Notes: a model not told the origin generated them from the sequence alone. Counted from the first letter of the stretch, positions 45,042 through 57,129 are shown. The stretch is DNA of 64,000 nucleotides from Hippopus hippopus (GCA_946811185.2 OX328098.1:27041084-27105083), one strand, 5' to 3'. Numbers and translations: made by a program.

Positions 45042-45848
45042 ATTTCTACTGTTGCTACACTATTTTCATGAGTTTTCTTCCATCAATTCTGAACAATTAC
45101 CTGAGTCCTCAAGACAAAATTCTAGACTTGTTCAGTTATTCAAAGAACTTGGGCATGACATGTAAGAAATTGCTCTATTGCATACTCTATTTTTCAATGA
45201 AACTGTAGAAATATCGTGGAAAAAGAAGAAAAAGTTGTTTACTGGTTTTTTTCCACAATGTTCTAACAAAGGTTTCCTAATCCAGGCCCATACAATGTCT
45301 AGTTCTACTGTTAACTCCATCCCAAACAAACTTTTGAAGAAGAACCAATGGTGGTCACTATAAAAAATTGCAGGTGAATAGCAATTTCTCTCCAGAACGA
45401 AAATGGTTTCTACCCATTCGGGAACAGAGTTCATTATTTGAGCCACATCTAGCATGTTTTTTGCGATTTCTTAGACCAACCAAAGTCCGGAAAAGACTAA
45501 AGCCAGTAAATGCAAAGTCAACATTAAGCCTTGCGATATCGAAAGTAAAAGTAGCAGACAAGATGCGAGCACTCGACAAATGCAAACCTACGGTAATTCG
45601 AAAATTTACGCGTGCCTATTGTTACGCATTGAATCTTCCTTAGCTTGCAAGTATTTACGGATATCATGACCATAAACAAAGGCTGAATAAGTTTAGAAAA
45701 TGTTTGTGTGGATTTCGTTCAACCGTGAGAATGCAACCATGAGCGTTTGTTTACAGATTACGCCAATAATTACCAGAGGGATAACTGCTATTGTTCAGTA
45801 ATGGCGGAATTGGCCCGGATTTTGGCGTAGACATACAAAAATACTTAC

Positions 45849-45896
45849 CGGAATTCACACGTGCAAATCACCACAAACCACAGAAGCTGAAAATAG
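45849..45896 (-). other. Possible alternative or additional 5' untranslated exon
   Basis: Minus-strand segment with a consensus donor (CCG then GTAAGT at 45848-45843) and a possible acceptor (ctattttcag) about 48 nt upstream. No long open frame. It could be an internal 5' UTR exon, an alternative first exon, or a chance match. Confidence 0.22.
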
Positions 45897-46123
45897 TCCA
45901 CATCCTACACATATTTCCAACTATATCCAACTTCTCTTTTTAGAGACAGAATTCTTGTCTGACATGATATTAAGAGAAAAAAAGACATTTCCGTCCCATC
46001 AATGAGATTTAAAAAGGGTTCATCTATTGTTGACATCTTTAAGGAAATATTTAAGTCATGATAGATAATCACGCAACTTTAATTCAATTTGCTCTTGGTC
46101 GAAGGGAGATAACTGCATCTCAC

Positions 46124-46210
46124 CTGTTGTATTCATCAGTCCGGACGACCTCCGGGCTGCTGTAGAAATCCTGGGGTAATATCGAGAAAACAGCGGTTGC
46201 ATTTCTGATC
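46124..46210 (-). other. Candidate 5' untranslated first exon of the HMG20A-like gene
   Basis: On the minus strand this segment ends in a near-ideal donor (AACAG then GTGAGA at 46123-46118). It is moderately GC- and CpG-rich, unlike the surrounding repeats. Splicing it to 41539 keeps one frame open through this exon into MDLGSS, but no in-frame Met is seen and a TGA lies upstream. An ATG in another frame (around 46194) would give an overlapping upstream ORF ending inside coding exon 1. The right-hand limit is a guess. Confidence 0.4.
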
Positions 46211-46537
46211 TCTCGGGATCAGGAATATTTTCAAGATGACAATACCCAATTTTCTAAACTCTTATCCTGCTGTTCGTGATCATAGACTTATTTTGCGGAG
46301 AGTGGAAAGTAAGATCAGACAGGACATGTATACGTGCAGCCTGATCTCACTCTATACTCAACGCTGCTCAACCTGTAGTATCTGTCATACTAATACCCTT
46401 TCAATGTCATTGAACTATTCGAAATCTACTTGGGTAGGCATAAAAATCTTGAAATTTTCGGCATAATAAGGGTTTAGAGGTGAAAGAAGATTATAAATCA
46501 ACTCTTCTTTTTACCATATTTTATTGTACGGATTGTG

Positions 46538-46542
<5 letters not shown>

Positions 46543-46589
<47 letters not shown>

Positions 46590-46590
46590 C
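46543..46590. repeat. (GA)n microsatellite
   Basis: About 23 dinucleotides with one AA interruption. A (GTCT)n/(CT)n tract follows at 47386-47430. Confidence 0.95.
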
Positions 46591-46751
46591 AACTTTTATG
46601 GGTGATTAATTTCATATTATTGCAAACAACTTCGCTAGATTTTTGAAGTATATCTTCTACTGGAAATAAACTGTCAAATACTGTATTATCAGACCATGAT
46701 AAAAGTCGGGGTAGAAAGGTACAAAAGATATAAATCTAGGTAACAAAATGA

Positions 46752-47018
46752 TATGGCCTGCAACGCGTGAAAAGGGGCATTCGGACATTTGCGTAAAGTG
46801 TCGTCTCGGATCAGCCTGCGCAGTCCGCGTAGGCTAATCCGAAACGACACTTTCCGTTTCTAAGTAATTTTCTGTTTTGCGCAAGTCTACTGTAGCACAA
46901 AATCTAATGTAGTCGTAAAGTGCCGTCTCGGATTAACCTGCGCGGACTGCGCAGGCTGATCCGAGACGACATTTTACGCAAATGTCCGTATGCCCCTTTT
47001 CGCGCGTTGCAAGCCATA
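46752..47018. mobile_element. Palindromic CpG-rich MITE next to the HMG20A-like 5' end
   Basis: Ends TATGGCCTGCAACGCG and its inverted partner CGCGTTGCAAGCCATA; second inverted pair gtgtcgtctcggatcagcct / aggctgatccgagacgac. TA at both sides. Confidence 0.85.
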
Positions 47019-47019
47019 T

Positions 47020-47760
47020 AGAGTGTCATGTAGCATTGCGGGAGGGGGGGGGGAACACCATTTTCTTTGACCAATTGAAAACAGCATTCACGTGTTATAA
47101 AGCTTCCCAAAGAAAATAATTTGAAATTATTCACTTTAAAGAAGAAGAAGAAGGAGAAGGAAAGTATTTTCTCATTTTTCTACAATGTCTGATATTATTT
47201 CAGGAAAATTCAGCCCATTTTATTGCATTTCAAATTCAGTGTCTAAAGACGAATCAGGCCGTCGTTTTAGGAACAGGTTACGATCACGAGCCTAAAGGAA
47301 CATTCGTGCTGTTAAAGAAATAGAAGAAATAAAAGAAAGTTCATTGTGAGGAAGGGCGACAATAAACCTATTTTTAAGCCCCCCCGTCTGTCTGTCTATC
47401 TGTCTGTCTGTCCCTCTCTCTCTCTCTCTGGCTCTATCTCTAGTACACTACTTTGAAATAACGGAAAAATGTATTTCCATTTGTTTTCATCTATTTTAGC
47501 CATTCTCTTGAGTTTTCAATGCCCATAGCAAGTATTTATTTATTTATTTGGGTCAATTTGCAAATCATTATCAAGACCGGTGTATTCCTGTAAAGTATCA
47601 AGCTCGAATTCGTAACTGGTAATCAAAAGAAATTCTATTAAAAACGTCAATATTTGAAATTGAATATTTTTGAATTAAAAGAATAATTATTTGTTCATGA
47701 AATCGGGCAAGATTTTGTCCCTGAAGGATATCATTACTATAAAAACCCTTTTTTAATTTT
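47020..47760. other. Non-repetitive stretch left of the candidate promoter
   Basis: Contains a G run at 47041-47052, GAA-rich sequence, the (GTCT)n tract and tatttatttatttattt. No coding signal. Confidence 0.5.
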
Positions 47761-47770
47761 AGAACTGTTT

Positions 47771-47910
47771 TACCGGAAGTCCTATCTTTTATTACCGGAA
47801 GTGTTGTTAGGCTTTGTTTTGGAAAATGATAATGTTAGTGACAAAGAGAGTGACTGCTATTGATTTTCCGTTTATTTGTGTTAGTCATCCCACGTGAGAA
47901 ACATATTTTG
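47771..47910 (+). promoter_or_regulatory. Candidate promoter and first exon of a plus-strand gene
   Basis: Two copies of TACCGGAAGT (47771-47780 and 47793-47802), the ETS/GABP motif common at housekeeping promoters, are followed ~90 bp later by an E-box (CACGTG, 47891-47896) and a donor (TTTTG then GTAAGT at 47911). Between them is only a 23-codon ORF, so the exon would be untranslated. Together with the HMG20A-like start ~1.6 kb to the left, this would make a divergent promoter. No downstream exon could be firmly joined to it. Confidence 0.35.
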
Positions 47911-48529
47911 GTAAGTGCATTTATAAAAATATATATTGATTATAGGCAGGAGTTACTTTTGTTGTAACTTTGGTTAATTTTTAGTTTCTTTTAAATTAAT
48001 TAAATTGGAAAAATCTTAAATTGTCAAAATCAATTATGATATAATAGGTAAAGGGAAGTAACTACTCGGGTACAACTATAGAGCAGACCAAAAACATTAT
48101 GTTGTCAGAGAATATAAGAGAAGAGAATAAATACAACAATCTATCTTTCTTTTACCAAATCCTACGTGGGAACTTATTGAAAATGAGACTGAGACATTCT
48201 GCAAACTCTTAGGACAGCTTAGGTTCAAATGAAGTAGCCTATTGTATTATTTTATTGCTTTTTATTTCATTATGTCAAACATTTTTCATCGGTTAACTCT
48301 TTACGAAACAAACAGATTTTAGATACCCCCTGTCCATTTTTTACATAGAATTTAAACTACCCAGTTCACTTTCTACATAGAAAGTGTCCCCCCGGTGCAT
48401 TTTCCATGGACTATACATACTCTCCAGTCCATAGTAGGAAAAGGAGAAAATGCTGGTTGCCACAATATTTTCTAAAGGCTTTTTCCTTAGGGTGTTTAAA
48501 ACAAGGGAATGTATGGAAAAGGGTACCTT

Positions 48530-49440
48530 CAGTCTGAAGGATTGCTCTGATGTTGTTTTTGTGATTGGGTTTTCGCAATCCTTCATAGCAGTCCTTCTTT
48601 AATATCATCTGGAAATCTCAAAATCTTACCGGTCATTTTTCAGTCAGCTTAATGTGTCTTTAATCTGCTTGTCAGCTATGAAAATGGACATGAATCGATA
48701 GATAAATGATTAAACTTTACGTTGACACCAAGTTTAGTGCAAGGTTTTCATTGATCCTTTTGTAATTTACCATTTATTTGACATAAACACATCTGGCTAA
48801 TTTGCAGACAAACACTAATTATAAATTCAGTTAACTGCACATGCGTGGTCAATTTGATTTGAAAAAATGATATTGTGTGATCTGCAATTTAATTAAAAAA
48901 TACGACTCCTCGTAAATGAAATACATCCAGTACATTTAGTTTTCATTTCAATGCCCAAGCTGATAACATAGAAGCTGATAAATTGTGAAAAAAAAAGAAC
49001 TTTACTGTACCGGAAGTGACTTCTAAAACATACACAGTAAATGTCAAGCCTAGTTTCGACTTCCTGGGAAGTAGGTCAGTGGATATTTACATTCCGAATT
49101 AATGGAATTATAAGGAGGTAACACTGTCATTTTTAAATTATTTCGGTGTTTTTGTAAAGATTAATCATTAGTCTATCGATTCAGGATCTTATTGTTCACT
49201 GACAAAGAAAAGATCGACACATACGGCCATTTGAAACGATGCCGGTATTTTAATTTTTCACTCCAGATGGGTCATAAGAGTGGCTGCTGCAGGGGCCAGC
49301 GGAGAAACAATCACAAAAATAACATCGGAGCTAGTCCCCGAATCGGGGGTAGGAAAAGGGTTAAATCAAAATAGTTTTCTACCAATGGGTCTCACAGACC
49401 CCTCATCAAATATTGGTGTATATTTAGCACAGTTTACCTG
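48530..49440. other. Mostly unique sequence, nothing firm
   Basis: A further TACCGGAAGT lies at 49008-49017. Short ORFs only; no exon could be supported. Confidence 0.45.
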
Positions 49441-49499
49441 GAGTGTTTTTGATGAAATTTCTATCAATACTGCTTTTTATTTCCATTTGTGGAACTCTT

Positions 49500-49729
49500 C
49501 ATGTTATATGTTTCCCAAACTACAATATTTTATACGCGTCCAATTTGAAAGCACTTTCAGATGACAAAAATATGGCACAAATGATGGGATTTGAATCAGA
49601 TAGAATAGAAAACATTGTGGGAAAAGGAGAAAATGCTGGTTACCATCATTTTCTTCTTTTCCCACAATGTTTTCAAAAGGCCGACTTTGCAGGGTCGTTA
49701 AAACTCGGGACTGTGTGGTAAAGGATTAA
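49500..49729 (-). mobile_element. Family T copy
   Basis: Intact hairpin (49611-49677); the left TTAA is lost and the right end is ggattaa. Confidence 0.83.
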
Positions 49730-49960
49730 ACACAGACAACTGCAATTATCTTTACAATTGAGGCACATCTCATGGCAATGCAGTTTAGCATTTTAGCTTT
49801 TATATCATATTTGTTATTCTTTTTATAGGTTAGTTAATGCTTTGTCTACATTACGGGCACCATATCTGACCTAATAATATTGCGCTGTCTTGCAAGACTC
49901 ATTCATTTTCCTACCAAATATGCTCTTTGTCCAAAGTATGGATATGGAACTGTCTGCAGG

Positions 49961-51115
49961 CAGGGTTCCCGCTGGGCTTCGCATTTGGCGCCATTTGCGA
50001 TAAAGTTTTAAAACTGGCGCAAGAAAACGCCAATCGGCAAAAATGACTGGCACGGGTATTTTTCACATAGGGGTGCCGTACATTTTGATACTGGTCCCAT
50101 TTACTGCTATGTATGGATGCATGACAGCTAGTCCATGGATTTACATTGAAATAAATCAGCTGGAATAATCTATGGCATCGACGTAATCCAAATTACTTCA
50201 CAAATCGATGTAATTTACACCTGACTATCCGAATATACATACACTTCCGATAACATTATGAACTGTCAGCTATACAAAATTTGTCAATTAACGTAGGAAA
50301 ACTTTAGGAAAGTGAAAGCATCAAAAACCAGTGTCGTGAATGTTTCTAAATGTCCAAATGAATCATGATCGCAGTTAAAATCGATAGATTTTGTATAAAT
50401 ACAGCGGCTTTCCAAAATGTCGACCTTATCGCAGGCGACTCTGACTCAAACCTGGACGCTAATGTTACCATCGTCATTGGAATACTCTGTGTCATTTTTC
50501 CTCCATTTATCGCCCACCTTTTGGAAAATTTGTTTGGTTTTTAACATTTTAACTTCTGCATGTTTCAAATTGTAAATATTCCCCTCTTGAAAATAGTGTG
50601 ACAAATAAAGAAACTGCTCTAAAGGAGTAATTTCTACTTTTGGAACAATGTTTTCACATACTGACTTTTTTGTTGTTTGGTTTATACCATTAAACTTCTA
50701 ATTGTTTTCAAAAGGTCTCCTTTTAGAACTTTGTTAAAAAAAGAGAAATTGCTATCAATGACCTATTTTTACTTTTGTCACAATGGTTTTACTGACATTG
50801 ATGATAGATCTACTTAAACTTAATAGATGTTAATTTTTCATTGTTAACAAAAATAATTTTTGAACTATTTTCATGCAATAAACAAAGATATGGGTTATTT
50901 AATCTGATAAAAACAAATGTTTTCTTGTTTATTTCATTGCTCTTGACACAACCACAAGATGATAATTTATTGCCCAATTTTTGATTATGTCGGACCCCCT
51001 GTACTTTCATTTTAAAATTGGCACCAACTGGCTCCAGTCTTTTCAGTCTGACGCAAGCTTTCCTCATTTGGTGAAATTGATGGCACAAGGAAAAAAATGA
51101 CCAGAGGGAACCCTG
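49961..51115. mobile_element. Non-autonomous hAT-like element, copy 2
   Basis: Collinear with 43876-45041 over its length; ends CAGGGTTCCCGCTGG and GAGGGAACCCTG, a better inverted match than copy 1. Confidence 0.75.
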
Positions 51116-51553
51116 AGCTGGGGTAGCTCAAGTGGTAGGGAAATGAAAACGTTTCATAGGTTTATTCAGCTTTGTAAGGGTGTATTCATTGATTCATGAA
51201 ATAAATTTGTAGCATTTTGAAAGGATCCTTTTGAATTAAGAAAATAATTTACTTGGTTACCAGTATTTTCTTCTTTTCCCACAATGTTTTCAAAAGCTGT
51301 TTCTTTCAGCTTCGATAAAATTCTGGACTGTGTTATTTCAGGATTTTCATTCAAATTTTCTTTGCAGGTGGAGAAAAATGAGTAGAAGATATGTGATAGT
51401 CTGCATCTTTGGAATACAATAAGAATGGTTTGGATAAGAGATACAGGGAGACGAAAGAAATTCTAGTGTAAGCATTGTCATTTAATTATTATGTACTGGT
51501 TTTTGTGTGAATATAATTGACCTACTTGCCATGGACTATTTTCTTGAAGGCCC

Positions 51554-51917
51554 TATAGCTGCCAAAAGAAAACATTGGGACTGTAAAATGCATTTAAATT
51601 AAATTGAATAATAATTTAAATCGTACCATTTAAAAGTATGGAAATTATCGTGACAGTGACAATCTAATATTATACTGTTGGTCTAAGTGTTAGTTGTTGG
51701 CAGAAAAATTAATTTTTCAAATCAGATAAAAAGTAAACAAAAGATAGATTGACTGGCAACTTTTAGATTTCATTTTTCTGCCAGCAACTAACACATGGAC
51801 TGACCATACAATAACAGACTGTCATCTACATAATAATTTTCATACATGTACTTTTAAATGGTATGATTTGAATTTCATTATATTTCAACCCCCGCAGTGT
51901 TTACTTTTGGCAGCTAT
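51554..51917. mobile_element. Palindromic MITE (family P), copy 2
   Basis: Outer inverted ends TATAGCTGCCAAAAG and CTTTTGGCAGCTAT; the inner halves match 39415-39749. Confidence 0.8.
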
Positions 51918-52087
51918 TGGGACTGTAAAGCATTACTGGTAAAGGAGCAATTGCTTTCATTAGCTCTGTTGTTTTGAAAAATAACTTCAAAGTATTGCCA
52001 TAGCCCTATCATTGGCGTCATCATGCAAAAACTTTGACATTTTATAATATCTCTGTCCTTACTAAAGATATTTGCTTCAAACTTGGA

Positions 52088-52417
52088 GCCGAGCCCCGGT
52101 AGCTCAGGCGGTTAGCGTACAAGACTTGAGAACAGGAGGTAGTGGGTTAAATCGCTGGCTTGGCCAGTTTCTTTCCAAGGATTGATGATAGTCATTGCGA
52201 CATGATTTATTCCTCTACCACTGCTGACCATTTTTTCGACAATGGTTATGTGGGAAAGCAGCCATAGGCTTGGAAAGAATATTGTGTGGAATATTGGTAA
52301 AAGAGACTCTAGGAAAGCATGGATAGGTGCATGGCCGCAACGATATAACTGTTATAATGTTGAAACCGGGGTTAAACACCATACAATCAATCAATCAATC
52401 AGTCAATCGGTCAATCA
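52088..52417 (+). mobile_element. Full-length tRNA-derived SINE with 12 bp target duplication
   Basis: Target repeat TTCAAACTTGGA at 52076-52087 and 52418-52429. Starts at the tRNA-like head (gagccccggtagctcagg) and ends in caatcaatc repeats. It splits an older dispersed repeat (51955-52590). Confidence 0.92.
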
Positions 52418-52719
52418 TTCAAACTTGGACAAATTATCAACTTTCAAAAGGGGGTACTCATACCAGTATGGTAGGTAACCATCAAATATTTTGACACAGT
52501 TATGCTCCTCTTTTGACTTAGAATTTTCACTGAAAATCAACCTCTTTCTAAAAACAAAGCTGAGCATTGGCACCAGCATACGGTGCTCTTGTTTTATCTC
52601 ATTTAATGTCCATATCACCCATAAAAGATCTTGTCCCATAGTTTTGTTTTGTTTTTATTTCTTTAACTTTACTATTTTTGATATAACAGTATATGAAAAC
52701 AGCATACACATACATGTAC

Positions 52720-53170
52720 TGATTAGTCCTTTCCGTAAAGACCCATATTTAACAACCTTTAGGTAGAAAACTTATGATAACATTGTGACAAAAGGAGAAA
52801 ATGCTGGTGACCAACACTTTCTGTTTTTCTCACAAAGTTTTCCACCAGTTCAGAAACAAATGTTACCTCTATAACCACATTTAATATTTCATGTCCATAT
52901 ATTCTGAATTTGGAAGAGTCCAAGATAATTAGTGTGGTCCAAACCCTTTACCACACAGTCCCGAGTTTTAACAACCCAGAGGAAGAAGGCCTTTTGAAAA
53001 CATTGTGGGAAAAGGAGAAAATGCTGGGAACCAGCATTTTCTCCTTTTCCCACAATGTTTTCTTCCCAACTGAAAAACAAATTTCAATGATTTAGGCACA
53101 TGAAGTTTGTCCTTTGCAAAAGCTTTCAATTTGGACAAGTCTAAATTTTTGTTGATTGGTAAAGAGTTAA
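52720..53170 (+). mobile_element. Two family T copies in the same direction
   Basis: 52720-52930 is worn. 52940-53170 is intact with a hairpin at 52996-53062. Confidence 0.83.
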
Positions 53171-53589
53171 CCTAAAAATTTCAGCCCGTTTTCACCAACC
53201 ACTCTTAATTACAATCTTAGTTTTATTCTAGATTTAGAAAGTTACTTAATTTCTTAGCATCTAAACCAAACCATTTAGTTTAGCCAATCAGAAATAGAGC
53301 TACTTGTCAAATTCAGAATTTTTTTTATAAATTAAACAAACAAATGTTAGGCCTATGGAAAAAGTATCTGTGTATATGGTTTCCCGACCCTACCTAGATA
53401 ATGCTGCTGACCCTAAACTTTTTATGCTATGACTGAAAAAAAAAATCTGTCGGGTGTGATTTAGATACGTCGTCTTTGTCAGGCCTTATTAGGAATGGTA
53501 GGTGAAAGCTGACTTAAAATTAGACGTATAACAGAGACATTCTTAGCCAGTACTACAGATACAGAGGTTGCAATTTCAAAGCTTTTTTT

Positions 53590-53835
53590 GTTAGAATAGT
53601 TTGCAAAAAGGTGGACAGTGTAGATCCAAGATCAGACTGCATGTTCTGTGCTGTCTGATTCTGATTTACACTGTCCGCATAAATAATTAAGTTCAGGCTC
53701 AACACTACAAGGATTGACTTGCAAATAGGTGGACAGTGTAGATTCAAGATCAGACTGCACATTCTGTGCTGTCTGATCTTGATCTACCCTGTCCACATAA
53801 GCAATTAAGTCCAGGCTCAGCACTATAGGGTTAAG
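53590..53835. mobile_element. Two family G copies in direct tandem
   Basis: Hairpins at 53612-53677 and 53731-53797 with shared flanks (aattaagt.caggctca.cacta), so a ~118 bp segmental duplication rather than two insertions. Confidence 0.75.
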
Positions 53836-54033
53836 AATGGTTGGTAAAAGCTGACCTAAAATGTGGCCCTGAAAGGGACACAAATTGCTCTGGGATAAAA
53901 GGGACATGCTTCAGCAGAGAGAAATTGATTTCTAATCAACTGGTTTAATTTTAAATACGGCAACATGTTGTAACCAGGAGAAAGAATTCCGTTCATGATT
54001 GGATAATGTGGGGGACCAGCTGCCTGCTTTATT

Positions 54034-54262
54034 TTAACCCTTTACCACACAATCCCGACTTTTAACGACCCTGAGAAAGAAAGCTTTTGAAAACATTGTA
54101 GGAAAAGGAGAAAATGCTGGTAACCAGCATTTTCTCCTTTTCCCACAATGTTTTCTACCCTTCCCAAATCAAATTTCAATTTTTGACTCACATTTATTTT
54201 GTCGTCTACAACTGCTTTCAGTTTGGACTAGTCCAAAATTTTGTCGTTTGGTAAAGAGTTAA
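54034..54262 (+). mobile_element. Family T copy, left member of a tail-to-tail pair
   Basis: 229 bp with a near-perfect hairpin. Shares TTAA 54259-54262 with the next copy. Confidence 0.92.
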
Positions 54263-54476
54263 CCCTTTACCAACCAAACAACAAAATGTTGGACTCGTCC
54301 AAATCAAAAACATTTGTAGATGATAAATTAGTTGTCTGAAATAGTTGAAATTTTCTTTGAAAGGGAAGAAAATATTTTGAGAAAAGAAGAAAATGGTGGT
54401 TACCAGCATTTACTCCTTTTCCCATGGTGATTTCTTGGAGGTTGTAAAAACTCAGAATCATGTAGTAAAGGGTAAA
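54259..54476 (-). mobile_element. Family T copy, right member of a tail-to-tail pair
   Basis: More diverged than its partner, so probably the older insertion. Confidence 0.82.
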
Positions 54477-54644
54477 ACCTTAATCAAACAATCCCCTGTT
54501 TTTAGGACCTTGAGGAATAAAGCATGAAAACATTTGTGGATAAAGGAGATAAAGCTGGTTGGTAGCATTTCTCATTTACCACAATGTTTTCTACCCTTTC
54601 GAAGTCAGAGTTATCATTTGAGACATTTCAATTTGCACCAAGCT

Positions 54645-54872
54645 TTAACCCTTTACCACACAATGACGCCTTTTAACTCCCCTGAAGAACAGGCCTTTTG
54701 AAAACATTGTGGGAAAAGGAGAAAATGCTGGTAACCAGCATTTTCTCCTTTCCCACAAAGTTTTCTACCCTATCAAAGAAAAGTTGCGTCATTTGAGCCA
54801 CTATGAAATTGTCGTCTGCAAATGCTTTCAATTTGGATAGGTCTTAAATTTTGCCATGTGGTAAAAAGTTAA
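54645..54872 (+). mobile_element. Family T copy, young subfamily
   Basis: Nearly identical to 23960-24187 along its length. A worn partial copy occupies 54477-54644. Confidence 0.9.
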
Positions 54873-55094
54873 GGATACTGTATTCATTGAAGCAATGCTG
54901 CTTTTAAAATACACCCATTTTTCACAAATCCTTAAAACGACATTTTGGAAAATAAAGGAAAACATTGTGGAAAATGGAAAAAAAAAGTTGGACTGGTTTA
55001 ATTGTAAATTGTGAAATTTTGGACAGGAGAAGAAGGAGAATTCTGAGGCTAGATACATGGGTGTCTGTGTGATACCCATAACCCTGTGGCCTTT

Positions 55095-55712
55095 AAATAA
55101 ACAATTCCAGGTTTTAATGACCCAAAAGAAGAAGACTTTTGAAAACTTTGTTTGGAAAGGAGAAAATGCTGGTTATCAGCATTTTTTTCTTGTTCCACAA
55201 TGTTTTGTACCTTTCCCAAGACAAAACCTATCATTTGAACAACATTTGATATATTGTCTTCAAATTTATGCCAATGCTTTCAATTGGGCCAGTCCAAAAT
55301 TTTGTCGTTTGGTAAAGAGTGAGTGAAAAATGAATGCTGATGGGGGGTTATAAAGATAAGGGCCACTTTTGTATTGATTTTCTAGTTTGTACCAAAGGGA
55401 AGTAAAACGCATCATCATGCATTCTTGGCAACTGTGCCATTCTTTTTTGTGGCGTTTTACATCTGTTTGCATGAATATCCATAAACACTGGTTGATTTGA
55501 TGCTTCTGTGTCAACTTTTAATGACCCTGGGAAAGAACCCTATGAAAACATTGTGGGAAAAGGAGAAAATGCTGGTAACCAGCATTTTCTCCTCTTCCCA
55601 CAATGTTTTCTACCCTTTTAAAGTCAAATAGGATTGTTGCATGTAATTTTTTTGGCTGCAAATGCTTTCAGTTTGAGCATCCCCAAAGTTTTGTTGTTTG
55701 GTAAAGAGTAAA
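55095..55712 (+). mobile_element. Two family T copies
   Basis: 55095-55322 (worn) and 55516-55712 (intact hairpin at 55545-55611), separated by ~190 bp of unrecognised sequence. Confidence 0.8.
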
Positions 55713-55805
55713 TCCCTTCGGTTAATCCCTCTTTTTTACAATGCCAAGAAAGAAGGCTTTTGAAAACTATGGTGGAAATGGAAAAAATGCTGGTAGATCT
55801 CTTTC

Positions 55806-55806
<1 letters not shown>

Positions 55807-55837
<31 letters not shown>

Positions 55838-55842
55838 ATATA
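55807..55842. repeat. Poly-C then (CA)n tract
   Basis: A C run of about 16 is followed by acacacac and tatacaca. Confidence 0.9.
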
Positions 55843-56639
55843 CACAAAATGTTTATAGATCTGCTTGCATTAATGTCAGTATACACTGGTGAAGTCACCC
55901 AACAAGGGTTGATAGCTGGTTCTAATGAAATCAGAAAAAAAGTCTTTTGAAAACATTCTAGGAAGAGCAGAAAAATTAATGCAGGTACCCAGACAACCAT
56001 TGCATATTTGTTACCACACATGCAGGTACCCAGACAACCATTGCATATTTGTTACTACACAACATTTTAGACTGGGCCAAATTGAAAGCATTAGTAGACA
56101 ACAAATTAAATGTAGCTTGAATGGTGATTTATGTATTGGATAGGGTAGAAAACATCGAAAGTATTTTCTCCTTTTCCCACAATGTTTTCAAAAGCATTCT
56201 CTTTCAGGGTCTTTAATAGTGTAGTAAAGAGTTAATTGGCACTGTCTGAGAAAGGATTTAGTCTTATCAGTTGTAAAAAAATGAGGACAACCTTTGCATG
56301 TTTGTAATGTGAATTGATTTCTTTTTTGGGTCTCTAATCAGTTTTCCAATACTCAATGATAAGGACAAACGGACAGCTTGGTGAAAGATTGTGTTATGTA
56401 ATGCAATAGAGATGGAAATGGGATGCAGATATTGTTTTTTCATAAAGATTCATTTTTTAACCCTGAACCCCTGTTATCCATCTTGAGAAGGGAGGCTTTA
56501 GAAAACATAGTGGACAAAAGATAAATTTCATTTTCTCCTTTAACCACAATGTTTAACCCTTTCACAGACATCTTTCCCATATGAGCCACATTTACCATAT
56601 TGTTTCTTATTATCCCCCCCCCCCCCAAAAAAAATAAAA

Positions 56640-56955
56640 AACAGGCTTATCAGACGGCCAACCCATCGCTGAAGTTGAAATAAATCAGCTGGAATTAACT
56701 TACAGCATCCACATAATCCTTATTACTCTCACAAAATCCTAAAGGCTATTTACTGTCCAAATGGATCATGATCAGCAGTAAAATTGATATTCTTCATTAA
56801 TACGGCAGATTCTGAAATGGCAATCATGGCAATCACTTCGCAGTTGGTACTGATTAAAACCTGGACAGTAATGTTATTGTCATCCTCAGAAAATTCTATG
56901 TTGTTTTACCTCTATTTACTGCGGCCCCCCCCCCCCCCCCCCTTTCCAGAAAATG
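56640..56955. mobile_element. hAT-like element, internal fragment
   Basis: Matches the middle of the two larger copies (gaaataaatcagctggaatt, cctggacagtaatgttattg). Bounded by poly-C runs at 56614-56626 and 56925-56942. Confidence 0.65.
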
Positions 56956-57129
56956 TACAGACCTTGAGGTGTTAAAAAGAGGCAATACTGTAACATTTCA
57001 TATGCAAATGCTTTCAATTTGAACAGGTCTAAAGTTTTATCATCTAGTTTGGGATCAGCCCTTTACCAAACAATTCTTCATTTAATGACCTTCAGAAGGG
57101 AGGCTTTTGAAATGTTGTTTGAAAAGGAG

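Noticed and set aside
45368..45643. 91-codon plus-strand ORF with basic composition
   Set aside because: No splice signals or recognisable domain; overlaps a similarly open minus frame in a worn repeat.
49446..49540. Signal-peptide-like ORF start (MKFLSILLFISICG)
   Set aside because: The ORF runs directly into a family T copy, with no splice donor before it and no promoter signal. Probably chance.
51359..51470. Possible plus-strand exon after ttctttgcag, donor near tgtaagc
   Set aside because: All three frames have early stops; it could only be non-coding, and nothing links it to the candidate promoter at 47.8 kb.
56614..56626. Poly-C runs as regulatory i-motif sites
   Set aside because: They mark edges of decayed repeats and vary easily; no other support.
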